Shown piece after piece: positions 63,820 to 64,000 of a stretch of DNA of 64,000 nt. Both the position numbers and the translations under genes were made by a program. The notes under the pieces were generated by a model that did not search any database, had not been told where the DNA came from, and worked only from the letters and a program-made list of their open reading frames with translations. The stretch is from Ophiobolus disseminans (taxonomy: Eukaryota > Ascomycota > Dothideomycetes > Pleosporales > Phaeosphaeriaceae), in the NCBI GenBank assembly GCA_010093685.1, contig MU006246.1:9614-73613 (forward strand), in the 5' to 3' direction. Each line of letters starts with the position of its first letter. The first letter of the stretch is position 1.

Positions 63820-64000
63820 CTACACTAGAGCTCCACCACTCCACCTACATTACTCCTAGTAGTTATAATATTAGAATATCTAACCTTCCAGCCTTACTAA
63901 TACCCTTGTAAGCCATCCAGAGCCCTGTGGCGGTGACACGAGGATGATGCATGCGACGGCGCTACCCCTGTTAGTACTTGTAGTTAAGCGATGCCAGTCT
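63820..64000. other. Right window edge, repeat-like sequence without a gene
   Basis: After the target duplication the sequence is AT-rich to about 63900 (TAGTTATAATATTAGAATAT) and then becomes GC-richer (GTGGCGGTGACACGAGGATG). No frame or element could be assigned. Confidence 0.4.

Overview
The window looks like nuclear DNA of a filamentous ascomycete, most likely a Dothideomycete of the Pleosporales type. Reasons: short GT-AG introns of about 47-103 bp with CTGAC/CTAAC branch points, gene content typical of such fungi (HET-domain genes, a HET-NACHT-ankyrin receptor, DHA1 transporters, a wax-synthase-like MBOAT protein), and transposons at both ends, those at the left end decayed by C-to-T changes in CpA context (Gln and Trp codons turned into stops), the mark of repeat-induced point mutation (RIP). 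The species call is inference.

Layout. 1-2.0 kb: a RIP-decayed Gypsy/chromovirus 3' end (integrase, chromodomain, polypurine tract, LTR) abutting a RIP-decayed pogo/Fot1 transposase. 2.7-13.9 kb: housekeeping genes: RIT1 (fused to a DUF6314-like domain), mitochondrial NAD(H) kinase, a PlsC-type lysophospholipid acyltransferase, and the divergent pair BRE1 (histone H2B ubiquitin ligase) and BDP1 (TFIIIB). 14.2-31.5 kb: an accessory block with a 186-bp MITE-like element, an old-yellow-enzyme oxidoreductase, a large secreted cysteine-containing protein with a 5 x 25-bp upstream repeat, an ankyrin protein, an aspartic-protease fold lacking both catalytic triads, a small secreted cysteine-rich protein, a 1370-aa HET-NACHT-ankyrin NLR, and a DHA1 MFS transporter. 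31.6-59.9 kb: housekeeping again: THO2, HEM1 (5-aminolevulinate synthase), a DUF7607-like protein, GSH2 (glutathione synthetase), a TMEM198/DUF4203-like membrane protein, ERF4 (Ras palmitoyltransferase subunit), RBG1 (DRG GTPase with a 15-bp microexon), a wax-synthase-like acyltransferase and ERG3 (C-5 sterol desaturase). 61-64 kb: a broken HET gene (frameshift plus Copia insertion), a truncated Copia element with a half-tRNA primer site, and a solo LTR of the same family as the left-end Gypsy element, in opposite orientation and with a perfect 5-bp target duplication.

The conserved genes do not form one pathway. They cover chromatin and transcription (BRE1, BDP1, THO2), tRNA and translation (RIT1, RBG1), redox/heme/sterol metabolism (NAD kinase, HEM1, GSH2, ERG3) and lipid or membrane functions (acyltransferase, ERF4, MBOAT). 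The accessory block groups secreted, receptor and detoxification-type genes and is the part most likely to vary between strains. I see no operons, CRISPR arrays, rRNA or convincing tRNA genes.
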